The position numbers and the translations under genes are program-made. Below are positions 56,591 to 64,000 of a stretch of DNA of 64,000 nt, in pieces. The notes beneath the pieces are model-generated. The model worked only from the letters and a program-made list of their open reading frames with translations, had not been told where the DNA came from and did not search any database. The DNA comes from Sclerodactyla briareus (Eukaryota > Echinodermata > Holothuroidea > Dendrochirotida > Sclerodactylidae): positions 144,531 to 208,530 of the forward strand of contig JAODTK010002754.1 of assembly GCA_026419785.1 (NCBI GenBank), read 5' to 3'. Every line of letters begins with the position of its first letter. Positions within the stretch are counted from its first letter, which is position 1.

Positions 56591-57710
56591 TTATGTGAAC
56601 TTTTTTGAAGGATGACTACTGAATTTAACCATTGATACTGACTAACCCTAATGATCATCCTGATCAAGTTACAAGAATCAAAGTTGCTTTGACCCTTCCC
56701 ATCAAACTTTCTGAATTGACCCCTACAGACCTTTGGAACCTCAAATTCATGAAAACCAACCCCATGGTCAGTGATATTATTGAATACTTTCATGATCGTG
56801 GGGGGCTGAGTCTTTTTGAGGAGTGAGGACCTCAATAAAATGTGCTGAATGTGACCCTATATTAACCTTGCCTCAACTCAGATATCCCAATGTACCTTGC
56901 CACCAATAATACTGACTGAGCTTCATGGTAACCATCTATTCTGTACAATTAGGACCGTAGAGGCCACTTGACTGTTTAGACCAAGTCTAAAGACCAAAAT
57001 GACCCCCTAGATTACCTTTGACCTTGACCCCAAATTCTTAAAGCCTATATGCACCATTGGTAGGTGGTAAAACTGACCACACTTCCATGATCATCCAAGT
57101 CATTCTGTAGGGGCAGAAGTTTTGAACAAAATGGCCAAATTCACCCCTAGATGACCATATGACTTAAATTCCTGAACAACCTCAATGCAGGGATGTGCCA
57201 CGCTGGGTGCACTGGGCGTTGTGTCAAACTTGTCATATTGGCACTCCTGATTTTACCCCTCACTCTTTTCAAATTAGCCCAATTCACTCTGCACTCTCTG
57301 TTGATTTTACAACGTTAATTGGCATACTGACTGGCTCTCTAACACTTCAACTGTTTTTTTTCTGTAATTTCCTCCCAGAATCAGATTTTTTCTGGGCAAG
57401 TGCAATGGGTGAGGGTACTAGTGACTAACCATCATTTCCCTTCAACAGCCCTACAATCTGTAAAAAAAGTATGTGTTCATTTACCCCTCAAATGCTATTT
57501 TACCTCCATCTGTTGATGCATCATAGGTACTTTGTCCTTGATATACTGACCAACTTTCATGATCATCCCATTCAAATAGTAGGGTGAGAAGCGTTCCATA
57601 TAACTCACAAATGACTGAAAATAACCCCATGTACCCCTGACCTAAATTTTTCACAACATTCCCGAGATCCCTCCACTTCGGGGGTCATCAATGAGACCCA
57701 GTGTCATCAT
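56591..57710 (+). repeat. Degenerate TGACC/CATGATCATCC tandem array
   Basis: Imperfect units carry CCCCTAGAT.ACC(A/T)TTGACC, CTTCATGATCAT or TTTCATGATCATCC, and CATTC..ATAGTAGGG. The units near 56640, 56990, 57130, 57480 and 57600 are spaced irregularly, and unique DNA (57190-57470) interrupts them. The vocabulary is related to 18890-19060 in block A. Inside the interruption, TTTCCTCCCAG at 57369-57379 and GGTGAG at 57408 resemble splice sites, but no supported exon follows. Confidence 0.55.
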
Positions 57711-58872
57711 ATTCATTGAAGGATGTAGGAGTAGCAGGGGTGGTGATTGGGAGGGGGGGCAGGGGTTTTGCGAAAATAATCAAGATTGTATCCAATAAAT
57801 CATTCAAATTGTTCTATCTGAATTAAGTTCATTTCTTTGCACAACTTTTCACTTTGAATTCAATTAAAGACCTGGTTTAATCCACCCGATTTGAAAATAA
57901 CCAACCCTGAGGAATAGCTATTTAAATCAATCGTGAACAGGACAGATGATTGATAAATAGACAAGCATTGATCACAAATAGCTCACCCAGCCACACGAAG
58001 GGGTGAGCTTAAACAAGACATTTGTAGAATATATTTACAGTAGATTGCAGCAACTCTTTTAGTCCCCTAATGCTGGGTATATCTTTACAGACCCATGGGC
58101 AGATAAGATATTCAATATCTCCACTATGTAACGGTTTTTGGCGGGTACAGCATTTGAAATAGTGCCGAAAATGTTACAATTCGGGAGGAATTGTAGAAAA
58201 AATGTATGCCTGTTCTGTGGGTTTGTGTACGAACACGACTGTGGTGTATAGCATTTGCTAATTTGATGCACGTTGCGCAAGGCTACACCTAGGACACTGG
58301 TCAGATTGAAAGCTGGTGCGTGTTCTCACAGGCAGGGAAAACATACACCGCCTCCTGACTTTAGAACACGATGTTGTGATAGGCAAGGCACTAGGTCTTC
58401 TACCTTAATACCTGTATCTGGCAGCAGGTGAATTTTGTCATTGGCCGTCTGTGCCGGTCTCTCAATTGAGAGGAAATTTGCCTCTTATATCTGGTAAGTG
58501 TCAAAAACCTGCAGGTGGCATTGACCTATTTGCAGGTTGTGCAAGCCGGCTGTGTAGTATGAACTTTAGGGTACATCCGCACAAAGACTTGTTCATGGGG
58601 TGAGTTTACATACTATTTCCGGGAGGAGGTAGCCTGCAAGTGAAACAGTCATGAAACATTGTGAGCGGCTTTCACAAACCCACCGTGAGTGGGGCGCGAA
58701 TAGTATAGAAGGAAGGGAAGGAAAGTTTGGAAACACACTGTGAACAGCACCTAGATGCGGGGGAGCTGGAGGGGGGCAAAACCTGACACCTCGGCCCAAG
58801 CAAACCTGCTGTGAATGTGAGACGACGGGGGCCAGTGCTGCCGGAACAGCAAGAGGAGTATGGACTGGTTGC
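57711..58872. other. No gene seen
   Basis: Low-copy DNA with a G tract near 57752-57758. A minus frame of 120 codons (58672-59034) extends into the next MITE and is unrecognised. Confidence 0.5.
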
Positions 58873-59183
58873 CAGGGCCTTAGCCAGGAATTCGAATGGG
58901 TGTCTCACTTGTGAACGAGGGAAAATCACTATACACAAATGCACTTGCAACTCGAGGGCACCAGTGCGGACGCGCGGATCGAAGACCGAAAAGACGCCAT
59001 TTGGTGGAGGCAGAAAGCCAACTTGGCATGTCAATTATGCCCACTGCATGTCAAAATGCACTATCGTCAATAATGACTAAGGAAATCGGTGACCAAAAAA
59101 AAAAATTTGGGGTGGCCCTATCAGGCCATCCCCATCAGTGTCATGGCGTTCACTGCGGTGGAGCGCCCCTGGGCTAAGGCCTG
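58873..59183. mobile_element. hAT-like MITE, ~311 bp
   Basis: The left end is CAGGGCCTTAGCCAGGAATT. The right end, in reverse complement, is CAGGCCTTAGCCCAGGGGCG. Flanks CTGGTTGC and CCGTTGCC share GTTGC only, so the target duplication is uncertain. No coding capacity. Confidence 0.6.
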
Positions 59184-61292
59184 CCGTTGCCAAGAGTTCA
59201 CCAATCGGAAGCTGTCGATGTCCCCGGAGGATAACTGGGTAAAGAATTCTAGAGAGCTTAGGTGGACTGGGAGGAGGTTTTATTCTTTGGTTTAAGTGAT
59301 CTTGCAGCAGTAGTTAGAGACTGTGCTCTTGCACAGAATTCTTAGGTAGAGTGGGAAAGCGGGGCTTGCGTCGGAGGACCTCCGGCTAATCCATGCCAGC
59401 ATGGAACAGTGACGATAAACTGTCTATGATGACGCTGATGTTTCCCTTGGTTCAGGCTAGAGCAAGATGGGTTTGTGTGTATGTGTGATATGTTTCTGCA
59501 ATCCAGCAAATCCTGTTTCAGATGTCTGGTCACACTTCACTTTTAAAAAAAAACTACATACAAAAAAATAAAATGAGGATTAGGCCAAGTAGGGTCAATA
59601 TCGTCCAATTAGAAAAAACTCAATATAGGCTATAAATTTAACATTATGGAATTACTGTGGGAAGTGTGAATTATTTTTGGTTTCATTAAGTCAGGAGAAG
59701 CGTTGGTATGAACAAGGCAAGGATTCTAATGGAGCCAAGGCCAGGTCTGATGACCCCAAGGGTCTAGGCCTAGCTAATCCTAAACCGAGAACGCTAATCC
59801 CATGTATTGTCAGGGTACACATGGGACATGGGTATTATTTATGCAATCATGTCAGGCAGTACGAACCTCGCCCCTTGACGAGTGACATAGCTAATGACCC
59901 TCCTTAACGACAGGGTGACACATCTTGTGGGGTCTATGTGGATGGGAGTTATTTCCTCAAAAGGGAAATGATTGAATTATTCGCATCTCTCATTTCAATT
60001 GTCAAATAGTCTATAGACCGAAAAAACGTTTCAATGATCAAAAGCTGTTCAATTTCGAAATGAAAACGGACAGAATCAAAGTTATATGAAAACGTTCAAA
60101 GTTGAAAAGTGGATCTTTAGAAATTATTTTGTTGTCGGCCGATGCTCCATTTTTTACGTTTCCGTGAATTTTACTGAGAACAATATATGATCCCATACAT
60201 TTTCCTCCAGCATTTCATTTTTGACAAGTATCAGCCTCTCCACCGTCGCTGTTTCGAGTTTGTACGTAAAAAGCCGTTCCCAGTACAATTGAAACAACTC
60301 AGGTCAATACAAGGGTCTAAGGAGAGGCATTGGGGAAAGCGAAGAGGCTGATTGTTATGTCCGTGAACACGGCCGATCTGCCAGTTAACTGGTCAGTTCA
60401 AGGGGATGGAAATTCTAATGGACAAGTTCAGGTTATCGTGGTCGCCTAATTTCAGATTTTGATCCATGACAGTTAACACTCACACTTCAGTCACAGTACA
60501 CTAACAATGATAACAGCTAACTGTGTAGATATCAAAATCAAAGATAGCCTATGCCTAGCTAAAATGAATGATGAGGCCAAGGCCTAGCGTCGGCATTCAG
60601 TCAATAAGTCATGTGTTTCGAATGTAGCCTGCCCTGCGACCTAAAATTAAGCTACCTCTGAATTACTGTCCGCTGCAACGTTGGTGAGTTTTCACGTTTT
60701 CATTTGCCATTTGCAGATAACAGCTTCGTGATATTAGGTGAACAGATCAGATGTCCAAAACTTGGGGAGAGGGAAAGAAACCTTTAGTTGTGGCCACCGA
60801 AGAGATGCACTGCAATGTATAGTTACTGAGCTGGTTGTATGTACTGTTGCAGCTGGCCTGGATTCATGGAGAGATGATGATTCGGGTCGTAAAAACTTAA
60901 ATAATATTAATTACGTTACATATGGGGCGCGACTAGCTGCGCTGCGCGGATATACCTTCAGGATGAAGATCAAAATCAAGATCAAGGAGTGGTGGTGAGG
61001 TGGATGAAACCATGGAGCTGATTTACGCTATGCGCATGGTGTGGAGTGTTGCATGGTCCGATTTTACTCAAGGTATACCTAAATTTCCAATTTTCGTTTG
61101 AAACTATGATCGGGTTTGGAAGAATATCCATTTACGGCCTACCTATAACTCACTTACAAAAAAAACTTTGGGCAAAGCGGGCGGCCGTGGCAACATGCAC
61201 CCCTACTCCGTACCGCGGCGCTGGCTGGTGATATTCTTATGAAGCTACGGGCGAGCTGATCAAACTTCCGGTATACTGTAACCAGGGCGATC
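59184..61292. other. No gene seen; low-copy DNA
   Basis: Frames up to 86 codons (60738-60998, plus) without recognised domains; that frame ends in a lysine/isoleucine repeat from CAAAATCAAGATCAAG. No repeat shared with the rest of the window. Confidence 0.5.
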
Positions 61293-61395
61293 AGGGGGGA
61301 GGGGGCCTGGGCGGCGATCACGGGGGGGAGGGGAGGGGGGGGGGAGGGGGACGGGGGGACATGTTTCCCCCCATATTTTTGGTGGGGGGGCCCAT
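61293..61395 (+). repeat. G-rich tract
   Basis: More than ten runs of four or more G within about 100 bp (61295-61393). G-quadruplex formation is plausible. It abuts the repeat at 61396-61565. Confidence 0.85.
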
Positions 61396-61565
61396 AATAT
61401 CAAACAGGGCGTAGCGGATTGGTTCCAAAAAAAAACAACCCGGGGGGCGCGGTCACTATCTAAGCGGAGCGCCCCCATCGGTTGGCGCGGATGTGACAGG
61501 GAAAGCATTTTGGAGGTTTCACACCTCCCAGATCGCCGGACGGAAAGGCCCCCTCCGGGGGCATG
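61396..61565 (+). repeat. GC-rich dispersed repeat, copy 1
   Basis: Carries GAGCGCCCCCATCGGTTGGC, ATTTTGGAGGTTTCACACCTC, and AGATCGCCGGA. The second copy at 62205-62350 has GAGCGCCACTATTGGTTGGC, AATTTTGGCTTTTTATACCTC and AGTCGCCGGAGA. The element class is unknown. Confidence 0.7.
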
Positions 61566-62204
61566 GAGGACCATTTAATAACTCACATATCGGTTAAAAA
61601 CAAAGTGCCTTCTCGTGGTGGAATTACACTGAAAACAAAAAATGATCTTTGCGATCTCTACTGAAATAATATTGAATCTAATGAGGTGTTGGATTTTCCT
61701 TCTCCACATTCACAAAGCACACATGTATTAGACCACGCCATGGCGAGTGACATATCCCCTGCCCGTCAGCCCATACTGTATATGCCCGACATTAACAAAC
61801 CTCATTTATGGTCCTGATAATTACAGGTGCCGTATATGTTATCTTGTTTAATCTTCAAGAACAAGAGAAAATGACGTGACAATCCAAAAACCATGTTTTG
61901 GTAACTGATGTGCAAGTGTATGGTGACATGCATCCTTCTCCTCATAAACGTACACATTTCATAGCAGGCGCAGATCACTGATGCGACATCACACGGCCTT
62001 AATCTCGTCATCGGACAAGATGAGGCTAAACTGGCGCGGGCTTTGTCGGCGCAGCTGAGCATGTGAACTGCGCTAACATGGCATGAAAGAACACGAACCA
62101 GCGCCTGGAACACCCAGCATTATTTTCATGCCATTAGCATGGCGGTGGTTAGCCCATGCTCTCTGACGTTTCTTCTCACAGTTCTGGATGCAAGATCCCG
62201 GGCG
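61566..62204. other. No gene seen
   Basis: Low-copy DNA between two copies of the GC-rich repeat. A 103-codon minus frame (61802-62113) with several Cys is unrecognised. Confidence 0.5.
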
Positions 62205-62350
62205 CCATTCCGTTTAAAAAAAGTGGGCATGTGTACTGCAATTTACTACTGAGCGGGAGCGCCACTATTGGTTGGCGCGTAGCGCACGCAGAAAATTTTG
62301 GCTTTTTATACCTCCAGTCGCCGGAGATGGAACTTGCCGGGCCTAATTGC
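62205..62350 (+). repeat. GC-rich dispersed repeat, copy 2
   Basis: Partner of 61396-61565, about 0.8 kb downstream and in the same orientation. It contains GCGGGAGCGCC followed by GGTTGGCGCGTAGCGC, short GC palindromes. Confidence 0.7.
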
Positions 62351-62762
62351 AAAACCGGATATGCAATTTCAGTAATAAAATAATGTTCATAATTTTTCAC
62401 TCTGCAGAATATAGGCAGATAAATTAGCGACAACCACTCTCGGCTCTCTAACTATTTTTTATTTTTTCATTTTTTATGGAAGAATACGTCATCAAGTTGA
62501 TTTCACTAAATACAGAACCCTATCAATTTACAATTTACGTAAACAGGAGGAACAAGGATTGAACCCAACCCCCTTCATTTTTAGCCAAACACTCTCTGAT
62601 CAGCAAGTGACTATGTGAATAAGTGTACACACCCGTGTGGATTGGGAGATTATTTTGCCGTATAAGAACGAGGCCCAATCATTGCTTGGCTCGAATCCGT
62701 GAGAAAATTTCGACGAGACATAGTCACTCAATTGCAGGAAATATACTTTCGGTACTTGCCTT
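62351..62762. other. No gene seen
   Basis: AT-rich low-copy DNA with T tracts at 62455-62476. Nothing else supported. Confidence 0.5.
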
Positions 62763-62800
62763 CAGTGGCGCAGCTAGGATTTTCATGGGACTGGCACTGG
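62763..62800 (+). mobile_element. hAT-like element end (solo)
   Basis: CAGTGGCGCAGCTAGGATTT resembles the H1 and related TIRs (CAGTGGCG). The nearest inverted partner is GACGCCACTG at 63684-63693, 0.9 kb away, but flanks CTTGCCTT and GGCTAAGT do not match, so these may be ends of different elements. Confidence 0.4.
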
Positions 62801-63606
62801 AGGATGAGGGGAGCAGTGGAGTCGCCTGAATTTTCGTCTTGGCGCGGAGGCGAACACGAAGTTTTTGAAATGTGCCAGCCCCCAGATCCTGGCAAATGGC
62901 CTATCCCGAGGGTTTAATGATCATTTTTTATGATCACAAATTTTGTTCTCGGTGGAAATTTGGACATTTGGTCAACCTCGGTCCTATCGATTGCCCCAAC
63001 TTTAAATTTCCAGCCAGAATGCCACAATTGCTGCCCATACTACACCCACAGTGCGCGCGCACGCTGCAATTTCTCAAGATTCCAACATATCAGAAAATCA
63101 AATCCCAGCCAAAATTTAGGACCCTTAGCCTTCTTTAGCTCTACTGTCCCAGTCTGATATAAAGTTATGCCATCGAGAGCAGGGAACATCCAGTAGTAGT
63201 TCCCGTACCCCGCGTTGAAATCCAGCATTCTGATAGTCCCCCCCCTAGATACGGATTCAAATTGGCACGAGTTAGAAGGAACAAACGACAAGAGCTGAAA
63301 GGGTTTGGTAATCCAAGAGATTTGATGTGTAGTTTTCGCTTCTCAGTTCAATGAGAATGGTTGTTTGTATATATTTTCCAACCTAGATCTGAGCTAGGAC
63401 TAGAGGGCCATGAGGCAAGAAATTGTCCCATATATAGCTTGCAGATATGCCGGTAGACAGGAGAGAAACAGGACGAATTCCACCACTAGTATCCGCGTGC
63501 CAATTTTTGCACTTACTGCCTCTCTGGCATGAAAAAACAACAAGGCCAGTCCGATATCAACTGTCGTCGAATTCTTACTACAGAATACTTTTCGAAAATT
63601 ACATTC
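62801..63606. other. No gene seen
   Basis: Low-copy DNA between two hAT-like ends. The plus frames at 62872-63157 overlap each other in different phases and are not recognised. Confidence 0.5.
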
Positions 63607-63693
63607 TCATTTGGGAGGGGCACACGGTGCGAGGTGGCACATGGCTTTCAGAGGGGGCTCGTGCCTCCCCGCACCTCCTTGGTGACGCCACTG
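63607..63693 (-). mobile_element. hAT-like element end (solo, minus)
   Basis: On the minus strand it starts CAGTGGCGTCACCAAGGAGG, then GTGCGGGGAGGCACGAGCCC, a GC-rich start typical of a MITE terminus. Only this end is identified. Confidence 0.45.
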
Positions 63694-64000
63694 GGCTAAG
63701 TATTTCCATATTTGTCGTTGATTTAATATCTGAACGGAGAACAGCACGTTGGTGAGTTTTGTTACACAGAAATTTCGAATATAATGCCTCCTAGATGTTA
63801 AGAAAAGCACTTCCCAATCTTTCCCTATTGTTGGTCACAGCATTTGTAGTGTAGGGCGCTAAACATTGAAATGGTGGACCTTTGTCTAATTCTCCGAATA
63901 AATTAGCAAATCTAAAAGTGCCTAAATGCCTTGAAGTTGACGCCGAAACCACCATTTGTTGTGGCACTCGTATTTTTTGGGTAAAGCATTTCACGTTTTT
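63694..64000. other. No gene seen; window edge
   Basis: Unique DNA to the window end. No feature supported. Confidence 0.5.

Noticed and set aside
57379-57408. Small exon between TTTCCTCCCAG and GGTGAG
   Set aside because: Thirty bases within a decayed repeat array, no flanking exons and no recognised peptide; chance is more likely.
62763-63693. Single 0.93-kb hAT element between two CAGTGGCG ends
   Set aside because: Flanking 8-mers do not match and the sequences just inside the two ends differ, so they are listed as separate solo ends.

Overview
The window reads as nuclear DNA of a metazoan, most likely a marine invertebrate. An echinoderm, hemichordate or cephalochordate would fit, but no marker settles it. 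It has no operons, no dense open frames, no Shine-Dalgarno-spaced gene strings, many microsatellites, and several families of short terminal-inverted-repeat (TIR) elements with 8-bp or TTAA target-site duplications (TSDs). The longest open frames outside tandem repeats are about 160 codons, and none looks like a protein family I recognise. I call no protein-coding gene with confidence. The content is a 64-kb repeat mosaic.

Layout. 1-5.2 kb: mostly unique DNA holding two members of a TTAA-flanked MITE family. 5.26-7.56 kb: 39 units of a 57-bp minisatellite. 7.6-11.2 kb: low-copy DNA with one weak candidate terminal exon. 11.2-12.95 kb: about six units of a ~305-bp tandem repeat (R305). 13.1-40.24 kb: a mosaic of duplicated blocks, named here A to F. 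The order is F1-B1-C1-(2.2-kb segment)-A1-B2-D1, a 1.1-kb gap, F2-D-B3-D-E1-C2-A2, a MITE, E3, a 24-bp minisatellite, then D2-E2. C and A together form a ~4.6-kb unit present twice (15.27-22.15 and 29.63-34.21 kb); only the first copy carries a 2.2-kb insertion. 40.2-64 kb: mostly unique DNA with scattered MITEs (TTAA-type and hAT-like), G- or C-rich tracts, a remote R305 relative at 54.9-55.4 kb and a degenerate TGACC-type array at 56.6-57.7 kb.

How the parts relate. Blocks R305, B, D, E and F differ in sequence but share one grammar: the hexamer TGACCT repeated at exactly 10-bp spacing, followed by phrases resembling ACCAAGTTTCATG. In nuclear-receptor terms that is a DR4 array (AGGTCA-N4-AGGTCA), and it is the most thought-provoking pattern here. 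Block E ends in all three copies in a short stem-loop, after which the copies diverge abruptly, as a mobile-element terminus would. A hAT-type MITE sits at the same place in B1 and B2, and comparing flanks recovers its 8-bp TSD, so it inserted before B was duplicated. Block A carries a GC-rich, coding-like module that is frameshifted in both copies.

Caveat. Paralogous copies in the 11-40 kb part differ by many single-base indels, as expected either from old decay or from poorly polished long-read consensus. All coordinates of repeat edges were set by eye and may be off by several to tens of bases.
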